64,000 nt of DNA from contig ONBJ01000006.1 of the NCBI GenBank assembly GCA_900316025.1, positions 1-64,000 on the forward strand, read 5' to 3'. This document shows, one piece after another, positions 33,900 to 45,303 of the stretch. Both the position numbers and the translations under genes were made by a program. Each line of letters opens with the position of its first letter. Within the stretch, counting starts at the first letter, position 1. The notes beneath the pieces were generated by a model that was given only the letters and a program-made list of their open reading frames with translations, had not been told where the DNA came from and ran no database searches. Origin of the DNA: an uncultured Eubacteriales bacterium (lineage in GTDB: Bacteria; Bacillota; Clostridia; Oscillospirales; Acutalibacteraceae).

Positions 33900-35093
33900 A
33901 TGAAGCTGAAACCAATTGTTATATCTTTGCTTGATACAGATTTGTATAAATTCAATATGGATCAGGTTGTTTTTCATAAGCACACAGATTTATGCGGACA
34001 GTATTTCTTTAAGTGCCGTAATGAGGGAATTGTTTTTACTGAGGAAATGGTGCAGGAGATAAACGAACAGATTGATTATCTTTGCAGTCTGAGATTTACC
34101 AAAGAAGAGCTTGATTATCTTCGTTCAATAAGATTTATAAAGAATGACTATGTAGAATTTCTGAGATTGTGGCACCCCATAAGGGATTACGTTACGGTTG
34201 AACTTTCAGACAACGGCTTTCTGGAAATTGAAGTAAACGGCCCTTTGTTCTCTGCTATGCAGTTTGAAATATATCTGCTTGAAATAGTAAACGAAGTTTA
34301 TTTCAGAATGAACTATGACTATGAAATACTCAGAAAATCCGCCGAAGAAAAGCTTGACGCAAAAATAAAGGCACTCAACGACGGAACATATACATTTACA
34401 TTTGCGGAATTTGGTGCAAGAAGAAGACTTTCCAGAGAATGGGAAGAAGTTGTTATAAAACGTCTTGTAACCGAAACAAAAAGCTGTGTGGGAACATCTA
34501 ACGTATATTTTGCTATGAAGTACAACGTAACACCCATAGGAACATATGCACACGAATATGTACAGATGTATCAGGGCATAGATGAAATTCCGCTTGCCTA
34601 CACAAACCACTACGCTATGAAAGACTGGTATGACGAGTATCAGGGCGATAACGGTACGGCTTTGACCGATACAATAACAACAGACCTTTTCCTGATGGAT
34701 TTCAACCGCTCTATGGTAAATAACTATACAGGAGTACGTCACGACAGCGGAGATCCGTATGAGTGGGGCGAAAAAATTATAAACCACTATAAAAATTATG
34801 GTGCAAATCCAAAAGATAAGCTTCTGCTTTTCAGTGACAGTCTTGATTTTGACAAGGCTCAGAAATTATATGACCATTTCAAGGATAAAACAAAAGTATC
34901 TTTCGGAATAGGAACATTCTGTTCAAACGATACCTGCGAAAAGGCTCTGAATATAGTTATAAAACTTCAGTATGTAAACGGAAGACCTGTAGCAAAGCTT
35001 TCGGATACCCCCGGCAAGGCTATGTGCCGAGATGAAGGTTATCTCGAATATCTGAAACGTTCCGTTGAGTTCAGGCTGAACAGGGAAAAGTAA
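33900..35093 (+). CDS. pncB: Nicotinate phosphoribosyltransferase
   Basis: A 397-residue enzyme that makes NaMN from nicotinate and PRPP. Seen are LLDTDLYKFNMDQ at the N-terminus, FAEFGARRRLSRE, GTSNVYFAMKYNVTPIGTYAHE, and RHDSGDPYEWGEK with the catalytic/phosphate-binding region. It ends the NAD operon; a cloverleaf element lies right after the stop. Confidence 0.94.
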   Translation: MKLKPIVISLLDTDLYKFNMDQVVFHKHTDLCGQYFFKCRNEGIVFTEEMVQEINEQIDYLCSLRFTKEELDYLRSIRFIKNDYVEFLRLWHPIRDYVTVELSDNGFLEIEVNGPLFSAMQFEIYLLEIVNEVYFRMNYDYEILRKSAEEKLDAKIKALNDGTYTFTFAEFGARRRLSREWEEVVIKRLVTETKSCVGTSNVYFAMKYNVTPIGTYAHEYVQMYQGIDEIPLAYTNHYAMKDWYDEYQGDNGTALTDTITTDLFLMDFNRSMVNNYTGVRHDSGDPYEWGEKIINHYKNYGANPKDKLLLFSDSLDFDKAQKLYDHFKDKTKVSFGIGTFCSNDTCEKALNIVIKLQYVNGRPVAKLSDTPGKAMCRDEGYLEYLKRSVEFRLNREK

Positions 35094-35105
35094 AGCTGTG
35101 TACAA

Positions 35106-35204
35106 GGGGCGATTGCAGCCCGCTGCGGCATTAGCCGCAGCGAAATTCAAGGCAAAGCCTTGAATTTGACAAAAGCAAATGCTTTTGTCGGCTGCAATCG
35201 CCCC
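35106..35204. repeat. Cloverleaf element 3 (99 bp)
   Basis: Outer stem of 15 bp, GGGGCGATTGCAGCC (35106-35120) against 35190-35204, perfect. The hairpins abut: 35121-35142 (9-bp stem, ATTA loop), 35143-35167 (11-bp stem, AAA loop) and 35168-35189 (9-bp stem, AAAT loop). No base is unpaired between stems. It lies between convergent pncB and the DUF1963 gene, where no other terminator is visible, so it may also stop transcription. Confidence 0.95.
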
Positions 35205-35232
35205 AAGTCTGAGCGTTGACTGAAATTTTTTC

Positions 35233-36078
35233 TTAATAGCAGTCCCAGTTATATATGACCTTGCTGAAATCCTTTTTCAGAAGAGCTTCGCTGTTGATGA
35301 AGAAATTTGCCACACCGCAGTCGCCCCATATGATTTCAAAGTCGTTGTTATCGTCCGTATCAGAGTCTATCTGCAAAAGCAGGGTATCGTATTCGGCAAG
35401 AGTATCGCTGTATTCTCTGGGGTCACTCTGAGTAAAAAACGGAAAGCCGAGCATTTTATGTCCGCAGGCAGAAACAGCTTCAATTATTTTATCGTAACAC
35501 TCATCATCTATATATTCAAATACAGGAGTATCCTCAGGTATACTTTCCCCCATACTTTCAAGTATATCCTTAATCATATCGTCAAAACGGCTGTCACTTG
35601 AATCCATATAGCTTTCACAGGAGCATATTTTTACAGAAAGCTCTCTGCTTATAGGAGAATACTCACATTCCTCTATGACAGGAATATCCAACTGAGAAAT
35701 TTTTTGTTTATCTGCCGAATAATCTACATTTTCATGATAAACAACCCTGAATTTATCCTGATTTTCGGGATTATCGAAATCCGCACCGTAAACATCATCG
35801 TCTGCATCTATAAAAAACTGAAGCATACCGCTCTGAGGAAGCGGAGAATTTACGTCTGCATTGTCAAAATTTATCTGAGCAAGAAGCATAAGCTTATTGC
35901 CGCAACTGTCGGAAGGATATTCTTTTTTCAAATCCCAGTAAGGCATACCTCCGAATTTGCTGTCAAACAAGCTTACTTCGTCCGTATTTTCAACAACCAT
36001 TGAATAAGCTGTAGTCTTGGTTCTCTTTTTAATTTCATCTATAATTTTTTCAGTCAAGTCATTATTAAAATTTTTCAT
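35233..36078 (-). CDS. DUF1963 protein (YwqG family)
   Basis: A 281-residue cytoplasmic protein of the DUF1963/YwqG family. Marks are FGGMPYWDLKKEYPSD, LLAQINFDNAD, GMLQFFIDADDDVYG, a central beta-rich part, and the closing LLLQIDSD...WGDCGVANFFINSEAL. The family is widespread with no set function. It stands alone between a cloverleaf element and the serine hydrolase gene (23 bp gap). Confidence 0.88.
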   Translation of the reverse strand: MKNFNNDLTEKIIDEIKKRTKTTAYSMVVENTDEVSLFDSKFGGMPYWDLKKEYPSDSCGNKLMLLAQINFDNADVNSPLPQSGMLQFFIDADDDVYGADFDNPENQDKFRVVYHENVDYSADKQKISQLDIPVIEECEYSPISRELSVKICSCESYMDSSDSRFDDMIKDILESMGESIPEDTPVFEYIDDECYDKIIEAVSACGHKMLGFPFFTQSDPREYSDTLAEYDTLLLQIDSDTDDNNDFEIIWGDCGVANFFINSEALLKKDFSKVIYNWDCY

Positions 36079-36101
36079 ACAATATATCTCCTGTAAAAAT
36101 C

Positions 36102-37223
36102 TTATTTTTCCCTTAAAGCAACCGAAAGATTGAAAAGCTGATTTGTTATAAGGTTCTGACCTGAACCGCTGTTGCTTGCCATAAAAATCGTTAGACCGTC
36201 CTTTTCAACAATACAGTCACAGGCAGTAAAATGACCTGTACTTCCGAAATGACCTACTCCGCCAGCAAACTTAATACGCAGACCGTATCCGTAATTATCG
36301 GAAGTATTTGTATAATCTGTAGTCATAGCTTTATAGCTTTCCTTATTTACAACCTTTCCCGAAGGCAGTCCTTTCATCCAGAGCGTCATATCTGCGGCTG
36401 TAGATACAATATCTCCGCCGCCCTTGCAAAGTCCCGGCTGTCTTCCGACAGGCACAAAATCATCGTTCACATAGCTGAAACCTTTAGCCCATTCGGGAGA
36501 AGAATCCAGCTCATCAACCGAACCCGTATGCTCCATACCAAGCGGAACAAAAATATTTTCCCTGAGAAAATCAATATATTTTTCACCCGATACTTTTTCA
36601 ACAATATTGCTTAAAAGAGTAAAATTCAGATTGGAATATGTAAAATCGGTATCAGGCTCAAAAAGGAGCGGTTGCTCAAACGTCCATTCAAGAACAGCCT
36701 TTGTATTTTCCTCGTCCGTATTATCGTAGGTGATATTTTCAAAAGCTGAATCATCAAAATTCGGTATTCCCGAACGGTGGCAAAGCATCTGATGAAGTGT
36801 GATTTTTGATGCCTCTTTATATTCCGGATAATATTTGTCCAGTTTATCTTCAACACTCAGCTTGCCTTTTTCCTGTAAAATCATAACCGCCGCCGCACAA
36901 AACTGCTTTGAAACAGAACCTATCGGCATAGGTGTATCAATTTTAATCGGAACATCATTGTAAAGCTTTCCGTTTGAGTATGAAAAAACCTCTTTGCCGT
37001 TTTTTTCGGCATATACAACTCCTCCGAAATCAACAGCCTTGAACTTGCTGAGTACCGCATCAAGCTTATCATTTTCTTTCGTTGCTTCTGTAACGCTCTC
37101 TGTTGACTGCTCAGACGCATATGATGAAGCTTCCGTTTTATTGTTTCCGCCGTCTGAGGAACAGCCTGCCGCTGTACATACCATTACCGCCGTAAGAAAA
37201 ACAGCAATTATTCTTTTTATCAC
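36102..37223 (-). CDS. Beta-lactamase-family serine hydrolase lipoprotein
   Basis: A 373-residue class C beta-lactamase-like / DD-peptidase-like enzyme exported as a lipoprotein (MIKRIIAVFLTAVMVCTAAGC, lipobox TAAGC). The SxxK motif is SVSK in MPIGSVSKQF, the Tyr motif is YSN in FTYSNLNFTLLS, and a C-terminal GHFGSTGH replaces KTG. It is likely a penicillin-binding-protein-like hydrolase or esterase on the outer face of the membrane; the substrate is unknown. It follows another lipoprotein gene. Confidence 0.9.
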   Translation of the reverse strand: MIKRIIAVFLTAVMVCTAAGCSSDGGNNKTEASSYASEQSTESVTEATKENDKLDAVLSKFKAVDFGGVVYAEKNGKEVFSYSNGKLYNDVPIKIDTPMPIGSVSKQFCAAAVMILQEKGKLSVEDKLDKYYPEYKEASKITLHQMLCHRSGIPNFDDSAFENITYDNTDEENTKAVLEWTFEQPLLFEPDTDFTYSNLNFTLLSNIVEKVSGEKYIDFLRENIFVPLGMEHTGSVDELDSSPEWAKGFSYVNDDFVPVGRQPGLCKGGGDIVSTAADMTLWMKGLPSGKVVNKESYKAMTTDYTNTSDNYGYGLRIKFAGGVGHFGSTGHFTACDCIVEKDGLTIFMASNSGSGQNLITNQLFNLSVALREK

Positions 37224-37261
37224 TTTAAAACCTCCTTATTTTATTTTGCCGCAGTTAATTT

Positions 37262-40005
<2,744 letters not shown>

Positions 40006-40090
40006 TTACCCTTTTACGCATTTAAAATCAAGATATACTTTATGAATAAAATAATGCTCCGCTGCGGTATTGTCTTTATAAAAATTTATG

Positions 40091-40119
40091 TTGACATATA
40101 AAAAAACATAATATATAAT
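40091..40119 (+). promoter_or_regulatory. Consensus promoter of the HMGL-like gene
   Basis: TTGACA (40091-40096), a 17-bp spacer and TATAAT (40114-40119) match the sigma-A consensus fully. The start codon is about 85 bp downstream, leaving an 80-nt leader in which I see no known riboswitch. Confidence 0.88.
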
Positions 40120-40206
40120 CTATTCATAAACAATATTGATTTAGCAATTGAAACTGTAACGCTTTTAATCACTAAATCGTTTGAATTAAAACGGAGGTAT
40201 CTTTTT

Positions 40207-41190
40207 ATGGCTAAAATAGCAAACTCAAACCTTATCTCTTACAGTCCTGACCTTAAAATCGTAGACTGTACAATGAGGGACGGAGGTCTTGTAAATAATT
40301 TCAGATTCAGCGATGAATTTGTCAGGGATTTATACAACACCTGTATAAAATCAGGTATAGACTATATGGAATTTGGTTACAAAGCTTCAACTGATATATT
40401 TGACGAAAACGATTTCGGAAAATGGAAATTCTGCAAGGACGACGATATAAGAGCCATTGTCGGAGATAACAATACTGACCTGAAAATATCAGTTATGGCA
40501 GATGTCGGAAGAACAAATTTCCAGCGTGATATAATACCCAAAAACGAAAGTCCCATCGACCTTATAAGAGTTGCTACATATATTACAACAATCCCTTCCG
40601 CTATCGAAATAATAGAGGACGCAAAAGCTAAGGGTTATGAAGTTTCCTGCAATATTATGGCTGTATCAAAGGTAAACAACGAGGAGCTTTTCAACGGTCT
40701 TAACGAAATAGCCAACAGCAGTACGGATTTTATCTATATTGTAGACAGCTTCGGAAGCTTTTATCCCGAACAGATAGCAAGATTTACCGATAAATATGTG
40801 GAACTCGGAAACAAGTACAACAAAAAAATAGGTATTCACGCACATAACAATCAGCAGCTTGCATTTGCCAATACAATAACTGCAATGATGCACGATGCAA
40901 AAATGCTTGACTCAACGATAAGCGGTATGGGCAGAGGTGCAGGAAACTGCTATACGGAATCCCTGCTCGGATTTCTGAGAAACCCTAAATATAAGCTCAT
41001 ACCTGTTATGGACTTTGTTCAGAAGCATATAGTAAAGCTTAAAGAGGAGGGCAATATATGGGGTTATGATATCCCCTATCTTCTAACAGGTATACTTAAC
41101 ACTCACCCTGCTCCTGCAATAAAATTCATAAAGGACGGCAGAACAGACTATTCAAAATACTACCACGAGCTTCTTGACAATCTCCTGTAA
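40207..41190 (+). CDS. HMGL/DRE-TIM family aldolase-like protein
   Basis: A 327-residue TIM-barrel metalloenzyme of the HMG-CoA lyase / 4-hydroxy-2-oxovalerate aldolase superfamily. The metal and catalytic signature VDCTMRDGGLVNN is at residues 19-31, the second ligand set is IHAHNN (about 215-220), and the SGMGRGAGN loop follows. The family makes or breaks C-C bonds of 2-oxo acids. No partner dehydrogenase lies nearby, so the substrate is unknown; it is transcribed alone from a strong promoter. Related proteins occur in surface-polysaccharide loci, but no glycosyltransferase is seen here. Confidence 0.83.
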   Translation: MAKIANSNLISYSPDLKIVDCTMRDGGLVNNFRFSDEFVRDLYNTCIKSGIDYMEFGYKASTDIFDENDFGKWKFCKDDDIRAIVGDNNTDLKISVMADVGRTNFQRDIIPKNESPIDLIRVATYITTIPSAIEIIEDAKAKGYEVSCNIMAVSKVNNEELFNGLNEIANSSTDFIYIVDSFGSFYPEQIARFTDKYVELGNKYNKKIGIHAHNNQQLAFANTITAMMHDAKMLDSTISGMGRGAGNCYTESLLGFLRNPKYKLIPVMDFVQKHIVKLKEEGNIWGYDIPYLLTGILNTHPAPAIKFIKDGRTDYSKYYHELLDNLL

Positions 41191-41206
41191 TCCCATTTAT
41201 AAAAAA

Positions 41207-41294
41207 TACCATAAAGTTTAGGTCAAGCCTTTTCAAAGGCTTGCGGGTCGAGGGCAGAGCCCTCGTGGGGATTTTCAAGGGCAACGCCCTTGAA
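41207..41294 (-). repeat. Triple-hairpin repeat, copy B
   Basis: Reverse orientation of the repeat at 17177-17263. It starts near AAAATACCATAAAGTTTAGG with hairpin 41224-41243 (CAAGCCTTT stem, identical in both copies), then 41249-41265 (CGAGGGC stem, AGA loop; differs from copy A on both arms) and 41274-41294 (TTCAAGGGC stem, AAC loop). It lies between the HMGL-like and ABC ATPase genes. Confidence 0.85.
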
Positions 41295-41360
41295 CTTTGA
41301 ATATATAAGCCGTTTGTGCAGAAAATAAAATTATATCGCATAAACAGGGGGATTTTTTCC

Positions 41361-42038
41361 TTGAAGCTTATAGAAATCAAAAATATAACAAAAGAATACT
41401 CTGTCGGAGAAATAAAAATAAAGGCTCTTGACAACGTAAGCCTGCAAATATCCAAAGGGGAATTTGTAGCTATAACAGGACAATCGGGTTCGGGAAAATC
41501 TACCCTTATGAATATACTCGGCTGTCTTGACAAACCCGAAAGCGGAACATATATTCTCAACGGACAGGACGTATTCAGAGCAAACGAAAAAAAATTAAGC
41601 GAAATACGAAACAGAGAAATAGGCTTTATATTTCAGAGCTTTAACCTCATAAATTCGCTGTCGGCTGCCGAAAACATAGAGCTTCCGCTCATATACAGAG
41701 GAATTAAAAAAAACGAACGCCGCATTCTTGCTCAGAATGCACTTTCTATGGTCGGACTGGAAAACAGGGCAAATCATCTTCCCACACAGCTTTCGGGCGG
41801 ACAGCAGCAGCGTGTCGCCATAGCAAGAGCAATAGCACTTTCTCCCCCGCTTATACTTGCAGATGAACCTACAGGCAACCTGGATGCAGCTTCGGGAAAA
41901 GAAATTATGAGCATTCTGCTCAGCCTGAACAAAAGCGGAAAGACAATCGTTATAATAACACACGATAACTCCATAGCCTCCGCTGTTCCCAGACGCATAA
42001 AAATAAGCGACGGACAAATTACTGATTATATCTGCTGA
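41361..42038 (+). CDS. ABC transporter ATP-binding protein (MacB/LolD type)
   Basis: A 225-residue ABC ATPase: Walker [11 protein letters not shown]-loop region FIFQSFNLI, signature LSGGQQQR, Walker [13 protein letters not shown] and the H-loop THD. The MacB/LolD/FtsE type normally works with an FtsX-like permease for lipoprotein or peptide export, but no permease is encoded nearby. The start is TTG at 41361 with AGGGGGA about 8 nt upstream; the preceding in-frame residues lack similarity. Confidence 0.9.
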   Translation: MKLIEIKNITKEYSVGEIKIKALDNVSLQISKGEFVAITGQSGSGKSTLMNILGCLDKPESGTYILNGQDVFRANEKKLSEIRNREIGFIFQSFNLINSLSAAENIELPLIYRGIKKNERRILAQNALSMVGLENRANHLPTQLSGGQQQRVAIARAIALSPPLILADEPTGNLDAASGKEIMSILLSLNKSGKTIVIITHDNSIASAVPRRIKISDGQITDYIC

Positions 42039-42040
42039 CA

Positions 42041-42090
42041 AAAACGCAGTCAGAAACCTTTTTAAGATTTCTGACTGCGTTTTATATTTT
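42041..42090 (+). terminator. Terminator after the ABC ATPase
   Basis: A 16-bp stem (42041-42056 with 42068-42083, core ACGCAGTCAGAAA) followed by ATATTTTT. It is near symmetric and may also serve the convergent gene. Confidence 0.88.
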
Positions 42091-42184
42091 TAAACCAATA
42101 TCCACAACTTAAGGAATAATCCGAAATTTTACAGATATGCCGTGTGGCTTTATATCTGCCTTTTTCAACATTGATATATGTCCT

Positions 42185-43720
42185 TCAATTAAGGTCATAC
42201 CAAAGCAAAAATGCGTAAACCGCATAAATTCTGCCCCACAAAAATTCCTCACCCGAAAGATAGCGTGTCCACAAACTATTAAGCTCCTGCTGATTGAAGA
42301 ATTTCTTCGATGTTTCTCCGTTAAGCTTTTCCTGAATGGGTTTGTTGAATTTTTCATCTGCAAGCCATTTTCTTACGGGAACGGCAAAGCCCACTTTTTT
42401 TCTGAAAGCCACATCATACGGAAGCTTTGTACTTGCAGCCTTGCGGAATACATACTTGTTCTGTTCCTCAGCAAATTTGCATTCGGCAGGAATTTTTCTT
42501 GCAACGTTGAAAAGTCTTAAATCACTGAACGGTGTGTGAAGCTCTATTCCGCAGGCGGTACTTGTACGGTCTGTATTAAGATATATATCACCCTCAAGCC
42601 AGAGAGATATATCTATTGTAAGCTTCTTTGAAAGCTCGTCCTGTCCCTGAACCTCATTCCAGAGTTTTTCAACAGGTTCTGCCGCCCTTACATTTTCATC
42701 AAAATCAATCATAACAGACTTTACAACATCTTCCGACATAATGTGCGAACAGGTAAGATACGTCCAGCCCTCTTTCAGCGGATTTCTATGGGAATTGTAG
42801 CCTCCGAAAAATTCGTCTATACCCTCACCCGAATAAACAACATCTGCGTGTTCCTTAACCGCTGCACAGCCAATCGAAAAAGCTACAGCAGAAGCATCTC
42901 CCAGAGGCTGTCCCATTTTGTCTATTACCGTAGGTATACGCTCAAAGTATTCTTTCGGACTTATCATCTTCACGTTAAAGCCTTTTCCGAGAACCTCAGC
43001 CGTATGACGTGCCAGACCTGACTCGTCAAATCCTGATTCCTCATAGCCTACAGTATTTGCACTTTGTGCGTCACTTGCCGCAAAAAGGTATGATGAATCA
43101 ACTCCTCCCGAAAGGAACGACTCCTTGTAAGGAATTTCTGTATCTCCCTTTTCTTCTGCAAGAATTTCATCAACGGTTTTTTCAATTCTTTCAGCCCATT
43201 CATCGGCAGATACGCTGTAGTCAGGCTCAAATACAGGTTTCCAGTAGCGTGTTACTTTTACTTCTTTTCCGTCCCACTCTGCATAGTGTCCCGGCATAAG
43301 CTTGTATATTCCCTTATAGAATGTTTCCTCTCCTATAGGATAGCCGTAGAATAAATACTGCTGAAGCATACGCCTGTTAAGCTCTTTTTTTATACGCCTG
43401 TCATTTGCTATAACGTCAATATCACCGTTACATATGAACTCTCCGTCCGCAACAGCGTAAAACATCTGCTTCTGCCCTACCTGATCCCTTATACAGTAAA
43501 TCTTTTTTTCCGTTTCATCATACAATGCAACAGCAAACATTCCGTACAAATGCTCCATCATACCGAGCTTCCACTTTGCATAGGCTTTTTTAAGTATCTG
43601 CTCCTCACGCTCTTTTCTGCAAAGCGTAGGTTCAATTTCAAGTTCTTTGCAAAGATTTTTCCAGTTTCTTATATATCCGCTGAAATAACGTATCTCAACA
43701 AAATCCGTTAATGCTGTCAT
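42185..43720 (-). CDS. Asparagine synthase-like protein lacking the glutaminase nucleophile
   Basis: 511 residues. The C-terminal part (about 195-511) is a full asparagine synthase ATP-pyrophosphatase domain: FLSGGVDSSYLFAAS P-loop, SGEGIDEFFGGY and FRKAASTKLP. The N-terminal part (about 1-190) keeps the later half of the Ntn glutaminase domain (GMFAVALYDETEKKIYCIRDQVGQK), but the protein starts MTALTDFVEIRYFSGY rather than with MCGI, so the nucleophile Cys2 is missing. It could use free ammonia, or amidate or form a bond on another substrate, as in lasso-peptide or beta-lactam synthetases. It has AGGGAGGGATTTTG-type ribosome site strength. Alone on its strand. Confidence 0.85.
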   Translation of the reverse strand: MTALTDFVEIRYFSGYIRNWKNLCKELEIEPTLCRKEREEQILKKAYAKWKLGMMEHLYGMFAVALYDETEKKIYCIRDQVGQKQMFYAVADGEFICNGDIDVIANDRRIKKELNRRMLQQYLFYGYPIGEETFYKGIYKLMPGHYAEWDGKEVKVTRYWKPVFEPDYSVSADEWAERIEKTVDEILAEEKGDTEIPYKESFLSGGVDSSYLFAASDAQSANTVGYEESGFDESGLARHTAEVLGKGFNVKMISPKEYFERIPTVIDKMGQPLGDASAVAFSIGCAAVKEHADVVYSGEGIDEFFGGYNSHRNPLKEGWTYLTCSHIMSEDVVKSVMIDFDENVRAAEPVEKLWNEVQGQDELSKKLTIDISLWLEGDIYLNTDRTSTACGIELHTPFSDLRLFNVARKIPAECKFAEEQNKYVFRKAASTKLPYDVAFRKKVGFAVPVRKWLADEKFNKPIQEKLNGETSKKFFNQQELNSLWTRYLSGEEFLWGRIYAVYAFLLWYDLN

Positions 43721-43988
43721 ACAAAATCCCTCCGTGTCGAATTTCGTAAAAATTATAACATTTCAGACGGTAATAGTCAATTATATATTTAAATATACAG
43801 CTTTATATTATTATAAATCATATAACTTTCAGGATAATCTTATATAAAAAAATTAAGTATTGATTTACAGTGCTATATATTCACAAAAATCTGATAATAA
43901 AAGTAAAAAATTTTTTATAGAAATTAACATATATTAATGCAGAACTTCCGCATTATATGATATACTTCATTTCAGGAGGTCGATAATA
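43721..43988. other. Divergent intergenic region before the CPBP gene
   Basis: 268 bp, over 70 percent A+T by eye. A TATACT near 43960 could be a -10 box, but I cannot find a well-spaced -35. No gene or RNA is recognised. Confidence 0.4.
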
Positions 43989-44690
43989 ATGAAAGAAACA
44001 ACAAACAGAAATGCAAAAGAAGCTCTCGCCATAACAACAATACTTACTATGTTTGTCGCAGGATTTGAGGTATTTGCGGCATTCGGAAGCTACCGCAGCG
44101 GAATGAATATTTTTGACATAGCCAGCTATGCCACCGCCAATATGAATGCCTACTGTCTTGTACTAATTCTGGCAAACATTATTCTTCTTCCGTTTGCAGT
44201 GCTGCTGTATCGTCAGAACGGCATAAGTCTGAAAAAAGAAATTGCCGAAAAGAAAACACTCGGAAGGGATATTCTTTTAGGACTGGCAGCTCTGGCAGTA
44301 ACTTTGCTGATAAGTCTGGCATATGTCTTTATTTTTAACGCAGGAAGAACAGAGCTTGCGTTTGTTGATACGGATACTTCTTTGGGAACAACAATTATGA
44401 AAATTATTGCACTGGTATTTGTAAGCGGTATCTGTAAAGAAATATATTTCAGAGGATTTGCAAAGAGTTTTGTCGGTTCGGTACTTGGTGAAACCGAAGC
44501 ATTGATGCTGGCTAATGTAATGTTTGCAATGCTTGACTGGTATAATTTCGGATTTTCGTTTTTTGCAGGATTGTTTTGGATATGGTCATACAAAAAAAGC
44601 GGTCATCTTATTTCACCAATGATAGCTCACGGAGGTGCAAATCTTGTATCTGTAATATATCTTATTGTAATATGCGGAGGTATAAGATAA
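43989..44690 (+). CDS. CPBP-family intramembrane metalloprotease
   Basis: A 233-residue membrane protein with about six hydrophobic helices and CPBP/Abi motifs. Motif 1 is KEIYFRGF (usual EExxxR, with the first Glu as Lys here), a second conserved region is ANVMFAMLDWYNFG, and motif 4 is MIAHGGANLV. Family roles include prenyl-protein processing, bacteriocin self-immunity and regulated proteolysis. The altered first Glu may weaken catalysis. It has AGGAGG upstream. It ends immediately before a broken Crp/Fnr gene, with which it was probably an operon. Confidence 0.8.
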   Translation: MKETTNRNAKEALAITTILTMFVAGFEVFAAFGSYRSGMNIFDIASYATANMNAYCLVLILANIILLPFAVLLYRQNGISLKKEIAEKKTLGRDILLGLAALAVTLLISLAYVFIFNAGRTELAFVDTDTSLGTTIMKIIALVFVSGICKEIYFRGFAKSFVGSVLGETEALMLANVMFAMLDWYNFGFSFFAGLFWIWSYKKSGHLISPMIAHGGANLVSVIYLIVICGGIR

Positions 44691-45241
44691 ATGAATAAGG
44701 AAAGCATTGTAATTCAGCTAAGAAAGCTTGCCGAGCTAAGGGGTATCTGTTTTGAAGAAGAAGAACTGAGCGAAGCTGTAGAAATGGCTCAGTTCAGGAT
44801 TTTTCCGAAGGGATATGTTATAAGAAGTGTCGGCGACAAGGCAGAGGAGGTCGCCGTTGTACTCAACGGACTTGTACGCAGTTACTATATTGACGGTGAC
44901 GGTAACGATATAACCCGTGGCTTTGCCTTTAACGATGGGAAACGCTTGAGGAAGCCACACTTATGATATTTAACGTCAGAGAATTAAAGCATATGATTAT
45001 GAGCAGTGAAAGCCTCAAGAAAATCTGGATTGAATTACTGGAAAACGGGTTGCGATACAAAATATACCGTGAAAACGGTTTTCTTTTAGAGAACGCAGCA
45101 GAAAGATATTTGCATTTCAGAAAGCTTTATCCTGAACTTTGCAGCCGTGTTCCGCAAAAACATATTGCCACATATCTCGGTATTACGCCTGAATCCCTCA
45201 GCAGAATACGCAAGGTTATGAAAGAAGAACAATCAGAATAA
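44691..45241 (+). pseudogene. Crp/Fnr-family regulator, broken by internal deletion
   Basis: The 5' part (44691-about 44938) encodes a cyclic-nucleotide-binding-like domain (GYVIRSVGDKAEEVAVVLNGLVRSYYIDGDGNDITRGF). The 3' part (44945-45241), in a reading frame two bases off, encodes the end of the sensor domain (LEEATLMIFNV) and the helix-turn-helix (IATYLGITPESLSRIRK). Whole family members are about 220 residues; here only about 183 codons remain. The lost part is about 25-35 codons around 44938-44945, together with the frame. Translated as it stands, it would give a 91-residue stub. It is therefore probably inactive. Confidence 0.85.
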
Positions 45242-45248
45242 CAACTTC

Positions 45249-45284
45249 ATAAAAAAGCTGTACGTTTTTTCGTACAGCTTTTTT
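45249..45284. terminator. Bidirectional terminator
   Basis: AAAAAAGCTGTACG pairs with CGTACAGCTTTTTT around a T-rich loop, with T-runs on both strands. It separates the broken regulator from the convergent secreted-protein gene. Confidence 0.9.
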
Positions 45285-45303
45285 AAGGTTTTATAAAATA
45301 TTG

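Noticed and set aside
36102..37223. Serine hydrolase as an antibiotic-resistance beta-lactamase
   Set aside because: It has the general SxxK and YxN motifs but HFG instead of KTG, and a lipoprotein signal. It fits the broad esterase/peptidase family, with no evidence for drug hydrolysis.
40120..40206. Riboswitch in the leader of the HMGL-like gene
   Set aside because: I could not fold the 80-nt leader into any class that I know, and there is no terminator or masked ribosome site.
44691..45241. Two separate small genes (sensor domain and HTH protein) instead of one pseudogene
   Set aside because: The two parts together cover one Crp/Fnr protein with a missing middle. The second part's first ATG falls inside a conserved strand, and there is no ribosome site.
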